64,000 nucleotides of DNA from Lunularia cruciata (lineage: Eukaryota > Streptophyta > Marchantiopsida > Lunulariales > Lunulariaceae). The translations under genes and the position numbers were made by a program. The notes under the pieces are model-generated. The model saw only the letters and a list, made by a program, of their open reading frames with translations. It did no database searches and was not told where the DNA came from. The stretch spans positions 44,890,501 to 44,954,500 of the forward strand of contig OX419761.1 in NCBI GenBank assembly GCA_948567375.1, read 5' to 3'. Below, piece by piece: positions 21,617-33,700 of this stretch (position 1 is its first letter; each line of letters starts with the position of its first letter).

Positions 21617-24600
21617 TAGTCTTTTCTTTTTTGTCGTTATCCGTTCGAGCCTGGTTTCTGTCTAAATATTTTACAAAGATCGACTTTACACGTAAAGAAA
21701 AACTCCGGAAGTCTGCTCAGAACATGGGTATAGATTGAGCTCGGTATATAGGTTAAAAAAGGGATTCGGTTGTTTCAGTTTGCAACATGGGTACATATGT
21801 TTAATCTTAGATGTAGAAGACTAATTGTGCCTTGCGTGAATGTGGACGCGTAGATAAGACTATTGTAATGCTGGTGGATAGCTGACGTGTGATCCTCTGT
21901 ACACTTACCGAATTAGACATAGGCTCCACTTTTCCTACGCAGATCGGCTCACAAGGTAGCTATCATGGTTCTAAAGGGTGGCAAACAAGATCTTATAGCA
22001 TATCCCTTCGTGGATACATCATGAAAATGCGTTAGATTCCTACCTTCATATAGTAATATCGCATACATAAGCGTCATATCCCACAACGGGCACATTACAC
22101 ATTGTTGTTTGTGAGAGTGGAAGAACGCAAACGAAGTGTCTATAACGTATTTGAATGCGATAGTCGGTAGCAAATATTGCAAAGTTCGAAAACAGATCTT
22201 GTTATGTTGCGTTTGGAGAACCAACAAAGCATGCACTTTCACCGCCAGATATGTAGCGGGAAGAGCTTACAGTCGCTCTTTATGGGACGTGGCGAAAACG
22301 ATTAGCAGTCAAGAAAACTTGAAGAAATCATCGCAGTGAGGGGGGGAGGCAAGATGCATTGCAGTCGACATTATTTCAATATTAAATGGTTTACGTACCA
22401 TCGATCACCTGGAAGACCAAAGATTGGAGGAATTGGTTGGTTAATGGTATGTGCACATACTACAACTTCATGCAGTGAGAGAAAGAAAGGCAAAAGCTGA
22501 TGGATACAACTACTATTGAGTAATCAAGAGCATGCAAATTTCATTGAAGCAGTGCATGCTAGGGATGGAAGAGCACAATAGTAGTTGATAAGAGGTGGAT
22601 CTTCGAGGGAACTTGGAGCTTGAACAGGGTGTGAAGTTTTGAAATAGAGAAAGAGTCGCTCTAATTCCCAATTGGAGTAAAAGACGATCATGAGAATGGG
22701 TATGATGTACAATGGTGTCAATTAATGAAATCAAAAGAAGCCGTAGAGACTCATGAGTAGAAGGAGGAAGTGGGCTAAAGCTTTATTCATCATGACGTTG
22801 AACAAGTTGACAAATAGAGCAGCAGCAATTTGAGGTCAAGATCGAATGTAAAGTCTTTTGTTTGAATAGTGGCGCCCTACATCACCTAACTCGCACCGTT
22901 AGTTAAATTGAAATCCAAAGGTTAACTTTCCCTTGCAGTTCCACTTGGTGCTCTAGTGAGTATTACGCCCCATTAACAGCTATATAAATTTTGTGGTGTA
23001 AGAAAGAGCCAGGAATCAGACAATTGCTGAGAGAGAAAGGGAAAGAGGGCCCTACAACAAGAAAGTACTTCTCGCGACATTCCAAATAACACCAAGAAAG
23101 TACTCCCATCCCCAATGTCCAATTCAAAAGAGTCTGATATGAACTCTTCGGATCTCCTCGTTAAAGAAAGGATTCAAACTCCAGACGGTACTGTCTAGGA
23201 GTGGAAGTAGTGGTGATGACCTCATTGTTTATTTATTCTCCTTCTTGTTCAAATTTGATCGAGGGGTTCAAGATAAATAAACTTGCAGACTTCAATGAAA
23301 TGGAACGTAGTAAAAGCGAGGAGTGGAGGATGAACCGTTTTAGATTGTATACTCAAAGTACATGATATTCTTGTTACAAAAAAGTGGAATATGCCAGCAT
23401 GCAGAACAAATGTCGAGTAAATTGAGGGCTATGTTGACTGAGTACTGGCATTGGGAAGAAGGAAAGAGGCGTAAAGGGCTTTGAGCAACATAACTATGAA
23501 ATGAGTTGAGGTAGATCGGCAATCTCTCGTTTACCAGAGAGACGAGAAAATCGTCGTTGGTTGAAGGAGAACATCATATACAGTAGACCATGTGCCGTGT
23601 ACTGCTGGGCTGGCGTCACGCCCTTGAAGACCGTTGCCAAATATTACAGCCATCCGCTACTACCACTGCTGTCTTTTACTCTACTCGAGAAGTGGTGGTG
23701 GTGCCTTGGGGTGTGATTGCTGTGGAAATCAAGGTTGACGGGAGAACACGAAGAAAACCAGGACAAGAGCCCAAACCAATCCATAAAGACCTGGGGCGGT
23801 TTTCTGGAAACCACACCAAACAAACCAAATAAGTCCTCAAGCAGTAATGTCCAAGGAACGCAGGCAGGCAGGACGGAATGAAGAAAGGTGGGCTAGAAAA
23901 GAGCTAAACATCCTGGGCTGTGTGAGGCATAAGCTAGATTACTAGCCCACAATGGCTGAGATTGGTCTTTGAAAGGTTCATCATTGCCATTGCATGTTTG
24001 GGAAAGGGATGGACGAACAAATATAGAAAGGGGAAAGAAAGAAGAGCGGGTCAGATCGTCAGATGTGGAGTCGGAAGGGCGGCCGAACGGGACCCCGGGA
24101 AGAAGAGAGTGGGGCAGTGTCGACTTTAATAATTGATTGATCGCCCCCTCTTGCCGTTTGAAAATAGAAAGGGAGCAGCTCCTCTTCGTCCCTATTAATT
24201 ATCAATCGATAATAATAATAATGTGGACGTGTACACAGACAACGTTTGAAGTTTGTTTTTGGGCGAGCAGTTAGTGTTGTGGTGCGCTGAGCCTTGACCC
24301 AAGCTCTGCCTGTCAACAGTTCTGAGTCCACCACACGAGCTGGAGTTCAGTGCAGTGCTGGGCCGTCTCTCTTCCTTCCCTCTCTCATTCAATCTCACTG
24401 CCGTTCTTCAACGCCGAAGGACGAGTGCTGCACTTTCTTGAAGAAGCTATGGGCCCTTTCTTCGACTGATTAATGCAAAAGTAATAGACTACGTAGTCTC
24501 TTCCCTTACTCTCGTTGAACCTACAGAGACGTACCACCACTTCGAAACGCGACCAAACTCAACTTAACCAAATCCAATCAGGTACGAACTACAGTGCAGT

Positions 24601-24999
24601 GGTATACTACTGGCTACGATTTGCCGCCGATCCCGCGCACAGGTGTGTTCAGCAGAGGTAGTTCCGCGCACACAAACCAGAGCTAACTCTACTATTAACT
24701 CAAGACAAAATTATTTGTTAAGTTCTTGGTAAATATCTGCTCCCTTACAAAATAGTTGGGAGCGTCCTCAGCATGAGTCAGCTGATGAATTGTGAAGGGC
24801 TTCTCTAAATATTTTACTGATGCAAGAGCCACCAGTAAATTTGAGCTCGGAATTCAAGTGAGCAGATTGCTGTAAAACGAAAGACCGAAATCAATCATAT
24901 AATCTAGCAAGGACACCACCTTAACCTGTGAAGGAAGGAAGTCTCTAACTCATCAGCTGTCGAAAACTTCCACGACTTCCCGTCATCTGCACTCATGTT

Positions 25000-27500
25000 G
25001 TGTTGCTAATCCTTCTCAAGATAGGGATTATCGAGAATCATCGGATGTTAGGTTTTCGAGGTAATCTCTTTACTCTTGTACAGGCGCGCGGATAGAGCCC
25101 ACACTAGAGTCAACACATCACCTTTTACATAACCTTTACGGAAATACACTTGCGCGGAATCCAAAGAAAAATCTTGTACCTACTTCGTTTCCCTACTAAG
25201 AAACTCGACCCTACCGGGCCTACCCAAGTTACCCAACCCAATCCAGTCCGGTACAAGCTACAGTAATGCTCGATAGTACTCGAGTGTGGGGAAAAGGAGA
25301 AAAAGTCCTTTTCCCGACTGGCGGTTGCCGGGCAGAGGATAAATGTGCCGCAACGCCGTAATTTGGGCTTGGGGTTTTCTCGGTCGGGTGCTGGCAAGCG
25401 GGCCTAAGCTAGTCGGTCTCCAGTGGGACCGTTTCGCACAATTTAGACAAGCTCTGTTGGTGTATGGCGGATACCGCTTAGTCTGTATTCCGTGGAAAGG
25501 TGATACAGCGCAAACCAGGGTCACCTCCAAGGTCAAGCCGCACGATCATAGGGATCATCCGATACCGTCCACACAAACCAAACTCACAGTTAAATCCTGA
25601 TTGCGCTGCCGATTTCCTTCTCCCCGAAACGCATTGGTCGGAAACGAGAACCGGACACGGAAAACATTTGCGCGGATCCGCCATATACCTGTATGGACAG
25701 GCTCTGCTCCCCACCACTTCCCTCCCCGGCGGGCAAGTACCCGCGCACCACCATCCAATTATTTGGAAATCATGCCGATTAAGGACACTGTCGCTAAATT
25801 TAGCTCCAGCCATATTTGATCCTTAGAGAGGTGGGTGCGCTTACGGCTAGAGTTTTACCGCCGCTGGCCACCGCAAGTTGCACTTTCTACCATAGGGGAC
25901 TCGCCACGGTGGAGGTACGTGATCTTCTGCGACGCGTTTTCACCGGGTCCTGTCATCCCTGCACATCGCGACGCGTACGCCATTCCTAGCAAAGTCGCAA
26001 TTTTAGGAGGACGGAAAGATGATTGTCGACGACGCGGAAGCATTATCGTCGGCGTCCTCACCTCCTGCAAGGCCCTCGTTGCCATCGAAAGCTTCTGTTC
26101 AGGACGGAAGTGTCTTCCACTCTCAACGAAGACTGCATGACAGGAATCCGGTAGCACGCGGTCGGTCAATTCAGTTGAAGAAAGACGTCCCGAAAATATT
26201 ACCGCGCAATTCACTTCAGTGCAAACAAGAGTTAACGTCATTTGTCCCTCAACTTAATTTTCTTCGTGTTTTCTACGCGGTCGCCCTTTTCATTTTCTTC
26301 ACTCCAACTCACGTTTGATTTCCACTCAGGTTTGACTGGGATTCCTAGCGCGGAAATCACATGCACGGTAAAATTTTGCGCGGAATCCGTCCTAGAGCAA
26401 GAAAGCACCTCCTCAACTGTAGGAGAACTACGGGGATTTCTAGCTCCGGGCAGGGCCGGGGACGGAAGGGAAGGAAGGAAGAAACGGAAAGGAGACGGGA
26501 TGTCACAATTTTGGTGTAACCAGAAATCTCGCGAAAGTCAGGGTCGTCTTCGAGAGATCCGACAGCGGTGGGGTTCCGACTCAAGTCCCAGCTTGCCATG
26601 AGCTGGCAAGCGTATTTTCTGCGACAAACGAACCACTATCGGCCACGTACGTCGTGCCCTGAACCTGGGGCCGAGCCCCCGGTGTGGGTAACCGTCACGT
26701 GTCCGTCTACATTCCCTGTTTGTTGACGTCATTTCGCTTGGTATGGTGAAGTTTTCATGTCATTCCAATTTGGCCATGCCTTAGACTCGAGTCGCAGTCG
26801 CTACTGATATTCATGACGGAACCCGAGTCTGGGGCCTGGGCTGAATATGGGTCTGGGATTGGGTTAGTTTGGGCTGGGCCGGGGTCGGTTCAGGTCAGGC
26901 CGTGGAGCTATATGAACTTAGGACCACCTGCGTCAATTTCGTGATACGCGCCTGCCCGGAAGTAAGGTCCCGGCAAGGAGTGAAAAGAGATAAACGGTAT
27001 AATGTTAGGGGCGCCGGCCGTGCAATAACGCGGGCTGGGCGACCAGTTCCACCCGACGAAACCACGCGGCCGTCCTTGTATCGCAGCGCTGATCCGGACG
27101 TGTTTTGTACAGGAGGTCGCTCGCTCGCTCGGTCCGGTCCTCCCCTCTGAATAACGGATGGATGTCGAAGGTGGTCGTTGCCATGCACGCAGGCATGCGT
27201 ATGATGGATGTGATGCTCGGGTTGGTATGCGCGATGTCCACGCGGCATAAAACACCCCACCATCCCCCGCACCCGGTATCGGGTCCGCTATCCCAAATAA
27301 AAATATTTCTCCCCCGCGTCTTTGTAGATTTTTTCGATTGCGGGCTCTCCTACAGTTCCTATCGCGGGTCTCTCATGCGGCGGATATTTTATCCTTATGC
27401 GCGACGTCTCTCTACCGGCGTGGAGCGCTTCTCCCTTTCTCAAAGTATAATCACAATTTTTAATCAATCCACGACGCTCTCCTCTCCCCCTTCCTTCTGA
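25000..27500. other. GC- and CpG-rich block upstream of the LBD gene
   Basis: This block is clearly richer in G, C and CpG than its surroundings. It contains overlapping open frames on both strands (for example 25478-25813 -, 25855-26241 -, 26895-27272 -, 27105-27500 +). That is what high GC produces by chance, and none shows a domain. The word GCGCGGA(A)TCC recurs at about 25153, 25670 and 26379. It could be an upstream regulatory or unmethylated region of the LBD gene, or an old repeat. Confidence 0.5.
26260..26300 (+). repeat. Dispersed short repeat, diverged copy
   Basis: The core CTACGCGGTCGCC with T-rich flanks matches the two better copies at 50903-50942 and 56349-56390. Confidence 0.55.
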
Positions 27501-27920
27501 TTTCAACTCCTAATGATCGGATGACGGGACGGGCAAGGTAACGATCGGGGCTGATCCAAGTTTGATTGAGCCGAGCCGAGTCTAGTCCCCTCCCCTCTAA
27601 TCTCGAGTTGCGGGAGAAAGAGAGAGAAGACGAGATAGATCTACAACTGGTCTGTTGTTGATTCTGCTGTTCGTTGTTGTTCTTGTTGTTGTGGTGGATG
27701 TTCGTGGGAAGGGAAGGGAAGGAAAGGAAAAGGCCGGGCCCAGTAAAGGGAGAGAGAAGTGAAGAGAGCGAGAGTGGAGTAGTGAGGAGAGGAAGAAGCA
27801 GCGCAACAAGTGGTGAGCTGTGTGCAGCACAAACACTGTTTCAACAGCAGTAGAGCTCGGAAAAGCAAGCACGCACGCACGCAGGCACAAGCAGCAGCAG
27901 CTAGCTTGCATTGTGTGCAT

Positions 27921-27970
27921 CCAGTCCAGTCCAGTCCAGTCCAGTCCAGTTCAGTGTAGTCCAGTCCCGT
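27921..27970 (+). repeat. (CCAGT)n microsatellite
   Basis: Six perfect CCAGT units are followed by four imperfect ones. It lies at the start of the LBD leader/promoter region. Confidence 0.95.
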
Positions 27971-28029
27971 CCACTGGGTCGTGTTGTTAATTTTTATTTC
28001 CATCTTTCCCATTCTCTAGTAGTGCGTAC

Positions 28030-28165
28030 TATTACTGCTACTACTACTACCACTACCACTACCACTACTACAACTGCCATTCTTCTGCCGTAGCAGATAT
28101 ACTTCTCTCTTCGACTTACTCTCTCGCTTTCTCTTCCTCTCTCTCTCTCTCTCTTCGTCATCCTC
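28030..28165 (+). promoter_or_regulatory. Triplet repeat and CT-rich tract, likely LBD promoter/leader
   Basis: An (ACT/ACC)n run at 28030-28071 is followed by a CT-rich tract with a (CT)n run at 28133-28154. Pyrimidine tracts of this kind are common around transcription starts in plants. The true start site cannot be read from sequence alone. Confidence 0.5.
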
Positions 28166-28925
28166 TCCTCCTCCCTTGAGTTGTGCTGCTGCTCCCTTGT
28201 CTAAGCTTTACCCCTGGGGCTGCTGGGCTCGGCAGGCACGCAGGGAGGAAGGCAGGGAGGGGCAGGCAAGAAGGAACGAAACAGTATCGCCGTTTGGCAT
28301 ACTGGCTTCCATTCCAATCTGAGAGACTAGAGTCTGAGTGAGTGAGATCGGGTGTAGTAGAGCGAGTGCACGTTGTTTGAGGAGGTGCAGCGAGGGAGGA
28401 TCTGAGAGAGAGATAGGGAAGTCGTGGTTTATTGTGTCTCTGTCTGCTTGCGTGCTGGGTGGGAGTTGGAGTTGAGCTTAGCTAGCATAGCAGCAAGCAC
28501 GGCTGCAAGTTACTTACTACACTAGGCAACAACCAAACACCAACCAAAGGCAAGAGGTTTGTGTGAGGATTTGAAAGACAAAGTGCTGCTCGAGAGAAGC
28601 AGCCTGGAATTTAGGTTGGCGAAGAGGGAAGGAGGGTGGGGAGGGAGGGCCAAACGCATAACGGGGGCGTCGGGCGCGGAGGCACGATAGTATTATTGTG
28701 CCGTAGGGTGGTAGAGGCTGTTTTTAGCAAAGGGGTTTTATTTCTCCTGTGCAGTGTTTCTCGAGGAAAAATTAGTGCAGGAGTGTGGACCCTTCCGTGG
28801 CTGTCTGCCATATCCTCTGCAGAGATCAATTGTGTGTGGTTCTTCTCAGGTTGCTGTGATTGTCGAGCAAACCTGATTAGACACTGGATAGACCATCCTA
28901 GACTGTCACACACGCATTGATCACC

Positions 28926-28988
28926 ATGGAAAGGCCTTGCAACTTCCAACTTTGGACCCTCGTGCTAACTGCCAGGCAGACCAGATAA
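28926..28988 (+). CDS. uORF 1 in LBD leader (20 codons)
   Basis: The ATG is in a strong context, CACCATGG, and the frame runs 20 codons to TAA. If the transcript starts near 28.1 kb, this is the first good start codon and could reduce translation of the LBD protein. No homology is claimed for the peptide. Confidence 0.4.
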   Translation: MERPCNFQLWTLVLTARQTR

Positions 28989-28989
28989 G

Positions 28990-29007
28990 ATGGTGAGGGC
29001 TGGCTAG
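28990..29007 (+). CDS. uORF 2 in LBD leader (5 codons)
   Basis: A minimal uORF (M-V-R-A-G) starts one base after the stop codon of uORF 1. Reinitiation there is possible in principle. Confidence 0.3.
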   Translation: MVRAG

Positions 29008-29083
29008 AAGAAGAATTGCACCTCGTCTATAGAGGAAATTGAGACTTCCGTTTTCAATTCAGTAGTTCCAGCGGGGTAAGATT

Positions 29084-29137
29084 ATGAGATTTGGGAACGA
29101 GGAACACAAACTTCGGCCAATTGGTTGCGGAGTATGA
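29084..29137 (+). CDS. uORF 3 in LBD leader (17 codons)
   Basis: The frame runs from ATG at 29084 to TGA at 29135-29137, a few bases before the proposed leader intron donor. All three uORFs would therefore stay in the mature leader even if that intron is removed. Confidence 0.3.
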   Translation: MRFGNEEHKLRPIGCGV

Positions 29138-29142
29138 GTAGG

Positions 29143-29496
29143 TGAGTTCTTGTGGGGTGTTGTGACTGGTCTTCGCTGGTTTGTTCGTTCGTTTGAGTTT
29201 GCTCCTTGTTCGGAGAAGTTGCCACCTCTACCATCAAAGGTCCGACGTTGACAAAGCGATTTGGGTCTGTTCCATGTAGGTTTGTGGCCGCCGATGTAGA
29301 AACTTAGTCAGCAGACCTTCACCCGTTTTGGCTTTCGGATCCGTAGAGGTTGGTGATTTAAAATTCATTTTCTTCTCCGAAACCACAACAATCCATGCAT
29401 CTAAATATGTAGGCCCATCGTGAGTGAATTTGAATAAGTTGCATTATGATGATGATTATCTGAACCCGACAACATCGTTGACCTCCTCGTAAGCAG
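29143..29496 (+). other. Possible 5' leader intron of the LBD gene
   Basis: A strong donor (AG|GTGAGT at 29143) and an acceptor (TAAGCAG at 29496) just before the start codon define a 354-bp candidate intron. The pyrimidine tract before the acceptor is weak. Without transcript data it stays a proposal. Confidence 0.4.
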
Positions 29497-29498
29497 GT

Positions 29499-30164
29499 AT
29501 GGCATCGTCATCAAGCTCACCGTGTGCTGCGTGTAAGTTCCTCAGAAGAAAGTGTACCGCGGAGTGTGTGTTCGCTCCCTATTTCCCACCGGATCAACCC
29601 CATAAATTTGCTAATGTACACAAGATTTTCGGTGCGAGTAATATCACTAAGCTTTTGAACGAGCTGCCCGTGCACCAACGAGAAGATGCAGTGAATTCAC
29701 TGGCCTACGAAGCAGATGCCAGGGTGAAGGATCCTGTTTATGGATGCGTGGGAGCGATCTCGGTCCTACAACGACAAGTTGCCCAGTTGCAGCAAGAATT
29801 AGCTATTGCGCACTCAGATCTCGCCAGATACGCTGGGGGAGGAATGGCAATTGGGGGCCCAGGTAGCGTTACTCAAGGAATGCCCTCATCTTCGTTAGCA
29901 ATTGGGATGGGTTTATCTGCTGCACCTTCCCGCGAACAGCAGCAGATGCTAACTCGAGAACAGCTCATTGACCTCGCGAGGGAGCCCCAACTTTCCAGAG
30001 AGCAGCTGCTGGAGCTCGCTAGGGTTGGTGGAGGATCTTACGAAGCTGGACTTGCTGCGTTGGGTCTCACTGGAGCGCTAGGACCATTTCCCATAAATTC
30101 CCGTCAAGGAAGTGATGGAAGCGGAAGCGGTGGCGGTATGGGAGGGCACTTATCTCCTCCATAA
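29499..30164 (+). CDS. LBD: LOB-domain (LBD) transcription factor, class I, 221 aa
   Basis: LBD proteins are plant-specific nuclear transcription factors in organ boundary, lateral organ and meristem development. The zinc-binding C-block is Cys9-x2-Cys12-x6-Cys19-x3-Cys23. The GAS block follows (FANVHKIFGASNITKLLNEL, residues 37-56), then the conserved DPVYGC (78-83). A complete leucine-zipper-like L90-x6-L97-x3-L101-x6-L108 marks class I. An in-frame TAA lies 9 bases upstream of the chosen ATG, supporting this start in unspliced DNA. The frame is uninterrupted, whereas many LBD genes have an intron within the LOB domain. The tail from about residue 113 is Gly/Ser/Gln-rich and repeats an SREQ motif: SREQQQML (144-151), TREQLIDLARE (152-162), SREQLLELAR (166-175). 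Family assignment is secure; the subgroup and target genes are not. Confidence 0.97.
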   Translation: MASSSSSPCAACKFLRRKCTAECVFAPYFPPDQPHKFANVHKIFGASNITKLLNELPVHQREDAVNSLAYEADARVKDPVYGCVGAISVLQRQVAQLQQELAIAHSDLARYAGGGMAIGGPGSVTQGMPSSSLAIGMGLSAAPSREQQQMLTREQLIDLAREPQLSREQLLELARVGGGSYEAGLAALGLTGALGPFPINSRQGSDGSGSGGGMGGHLSPP

Positions 30165-30770
30165 TACAGTATCGGTAAATGGCATACCCTCCCCATTGTA
30201 CAACGTTTGGCCCCAGACCGTATAGATCTCGTTGTATTTCTCCATATGGGTGATAGCCGCCGCATTTTGCAAATCACTTCTGCTATAGAGTCAATGCCCA
30301 ATCGCTACCGGTATCTTCTTTCTGTGTTTGAATCTTGATTCAATGCACTGCTTTCTCTCATGTGCTGAGACTCTTGTGTGGGTGGCTCTGATCGCAGGCT
30401 TCGGTGTCTGTAGGGAGAATGGCATGAGTTAGAGCTAGCAGTGGTTGGCTCGTATCTGGACACGACACTGGAGCCTAGACGTAATGGGACTCCTGGGGCG
30501 CGGGGGAGTCCCTGCAACGACGGGGATGAAGAAGATATTGGTTTGGAAGAAATACGCCAAAAGCAGCAGCAGCAGCAGCAGAGACGCCCTGCGCGCAGGT
30601 GCCCCATGTAAGCCCGTCTTCAGAGTAGTAGGAGGCGGACACTTTCTCTTTCTAAGGTGCTCCTTTTCTTGGGAGAAGCCAGTAAAAACCCAAAAAAATG
30701 CAAAAAGTACTCTGACGAAGATCAGAAAGGATTACAGAGGGGAGGGGGATGGTTTTTCTAGTTAGTTTGT
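30165..30770 (+). other. Probable 3' untranslated region of the LBD gene, with (AGC)n
   Basis: No convincing coding frame follows the LBD stop. An (AGC)n run lies at about 30561-30582. I see no clear AATAAA signal nearby, so the transcript end cannot be placed. Confidence 0.4.
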
Positions 30771-33700
30771 GAGAGTGGGTAACGAGGGCTTTCTACCTGG
30801 GACCTGGATGCAGCTTCCGACATCCCTTGAAGAAGTCAGTGTGTGGAATGCTACCGACTCAACACGTTTCCTCAAGTTTGGCTTTATCAGGAGGAGGTCA
30901 GAATCATGTCCGTCGATGATGGAGTCCACATTCCTTGCAGGCACAGCCGCACCGTATCCCATCCGGGCAGATCTTGGAAATATTCAGATTGTAACGATTT
31001 AGTGAACCCGGATTTCCCGTGCGGTGCCAACTTGCGAGCTACCATAGCTACGGTGAAAGTTAATCGATCCGCAAAGCTAAGCGCGCGAGAAAAGATTGCG
31101 CGAGCAACCGTAAAGAATGAGTTCCGCTTGTCGGCATTTGGTTCTGCACAATATCCGGACCCGCGTTGTTGGTGCTGATGGCGTCTGCCTGTTGAAACAA
31201 CTCATCAAAATCGATCGGTCGGTGGGGAGCGTTTAGAACTTAGGATGATGCCCGACCGGCATGTGCTCAAGACAGTGGATCTTCATGAGCTGACGGGGAG
31301 TTTTGGTGGCAATGAGGTGAACATCTCTGCTTGTTACGTTTCTAGGTGGTCTTATGCTCTTTGTGCTTGTAGGTAACATCAGGACGTGTCTAGACGTCTG
31401 TTTGTTTGCGGCTAGACACATCTCTAAATTTCAGAGAAGGACTTACTTCAGTATTCATCGGGGACCCTGGGTTGTAAATGTAGCTCCCACATATCCCAGA
31501 ATGAGAGGCGATACTAGGGTAGTAAGGATAGTTGCTTGTGTAGGTGGACGAATTTTTGAAGGATTGAAACTGAGCGGGTCATTCCTACCTGTCATAAGTA
31601 GCAGCTATAGAGGTTATATCCCTCAGGGAGAATTTATCACGGGCTGCTGCCAACTGTGGTGAGCTTTCTAGATAGAAAATCTTTTGGATGGACTCTCTTC
31701 TCCTTTCTGCCTCTATGCTTGTCACATCGTGGTCATCCTGAGATCGGAGGGTGCCCAAATCAGATTGATCGACCACCCGTTGTGTGCCGAATCCTGCACC
31801 GAGAGGTGGTTGACTCATACCGGCCCTCTACTCAAAAGTGCGTCCATTCCTTACACGGTCCTCGGCAAGGACCACTCAGCCGTCATGAGATTCTGGCAGC
31901 AGTTACAGATCATACAGTAATCTGATTTATATTCTTTTATTTGGAGCTTCTTACCTTCAATTGTTCAAAATAAAGATGAAAGGAGGAAAAGTATGTAGTC
32001 GATGAGAGTACCTCTTACGTTTTAGGTTGGCTCGATCTTGGCGTATCTGGTAGTATCACATCCCATAGAACTGTTCTAAAACGCTTATGGCGTTATTGGC
32101 CGCACCTGTCCAGAAGATTTACTTAGGACGGGGGAGGTGTTTAGTTAGAGATTCCTTAGTTTGTGCAGCAATGTCGTTCTATTTTGCCAACATCAGTCAA
32201 AGAGGCTATGATGTAGAATTAGTCACAGTTCATGTCCTCCGCAATTCATGCGCTATGTCCTGCATTGAGTTGGAGATATCGGCCAGGGCAATTTTCCCTG
32301 GCAGAAATTGTTTTATCAATGTCTCGTTGACGCACTCATCTAGTCGGAGTTATGCTTTTCATCTGCTCGTGCCAACTCATCAGTAGCGTGTCACGCTTGA
32401 CTTGTCCTTGGTTGCTTTCTTTTTTCCACAAATCATGACTTCGGACGAAAGGTTTACCTTGAGCCAGATCCGTACGCAAACGGGTAGTTATACTATGCAG
32501 GAGAAGTGAGCCCCTTCAATTTATAAGGTAAGATTGAAACAGTCGGTACTCTGCTGCATCTCGTTCTCCTTTTTGAACTAGTCCTGATCGTGTTTTTGGG
32601 CCACCTTGACACTGTAGATGTAAGTCTCTACCGAGTTACTGTCGATGGAGCCTTTTGATCAACGTGTCCTTGTTCGACCATCCTGCTGAAAGTCAGGGCC
32701 AACAGCTGGAAATGATGTTTTCGCCGGTTTCTCACCGACGTCCCTGTTTGTCATCCCATATCTCGTTTTATCCATGGAAGTATCTGTGTGGAAGGACGCT
32801 CGGACTAATTTGATGTCGTTCTAGATTTTGTTCTTCTGTCAAAGCGTCCGTTGGGAGATGTGAAGGCAGACAACTTCACACATTGATAGTTTTGAAACGT
32901 CCTGTTCAATGTCATTACATTGTCAGACGGTGTGCTCCGTCATACTTATTGCGTGCTACCGGTATCAAGATTGTTGTTTCAAAGTCCTCGTCAGCTGATT
33001 TGGGTGTTCGGCCCGTCCTGTCCCTTTACCTGCATAGATACTATATATCTTTCTAATCCTGACTTACTGACATTACTGAGTTGTTAGATTGAACAAATCC
33101 AGCATCTGATTTTCCTCGGATTGAAGAGCTAGCGAGCCTTCACTGCCCGAACTGCAGCTGGAAGACACTATCACAGAGGTTCAAGAAAATCTGCAACTTG
33201 AGTTCTAAACCTGAAGGTGCAAGCGGTCCTCTAGCGCCTTTGCTCTGGTGTCAGGTCTTGGAGACACCTCGTGTAAAAATCCTGTGATCGCTAGTCGAAA
33301 TGTTTGCACAAGTTGTAAGTCAACAAACTTCTTATTTTTCGTGTTTGATCTGAACTCCGAACCCTCACACAGCCGAGCTCATGTTGTGTTTAACTTGAAC
33401 TAATATTTGAGGAAGCTCGTGGAATATTGTCTCCTGAATTAACTATCAAACCGGCGACATCATATGGTCTCACTCATCAAACGCCGAGCTTGTCCTCATC
33501 CCCCATCCCTCTCATCACTGCAGTTTTTCTCATGCCCAACTCGGTCAAACCTAGAGTACTTTCTCGCCTTTCTACTTGTACATCCGTTCTCTATTCACCT
33601 TCATATGTGTTCCGAGGCTGCATTTCTCGTACAGCAATGCCGTAAGCAGGTCGAATATCCCTCTTGCGGTTTCGATAACCTCGTATTACTGTGACTCAAA

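Larger units (their letters stand above)
17543..27900. other. Gene-poor intergenic region, no gene recognised
   Basis: Composition changes at about 18 kb from AT-rich to balanced. I find no protein motif, tRNA or rRNA. The structures present are listed separately: hairpins at 18075 and 20335, a tandem repeat at 19114, a palindrome at 21566 and a GC-rich block at 25000-27500. A consensus-like splice donor at about 20538 (GAG|GTAAGA) has no recognisable coding exon before it. Unannotated non-coding transcripts are possible. Confidence 0.5.

Noticed and set aside
25478-27500. Overlapping open frames of 100-130 codons on both strands
   Set aside because: They lie in a GC-rich block where stops are rare, overlap each other in several frames, and show no domain or splice context.
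27562-27582. TTGATTGAGCCGAGCCGAG resembles the start of miR171
   Set aside because: Only the first part matches the mature miRNA, the 3' half differs, and no pairing arm for a precursor is visible nearby.
30104-30607. Minus-strand frames over the LBD end and 3' region
   Set aside because: Shadows of the Gly/Ser-rich LBD tail and the (AGC)n repeat.
32283-32303. 7-bp hairpin GCCAGGG...CCCTGGC
   Set aside because: Short stems of this size are expected by chance in 64 kb.
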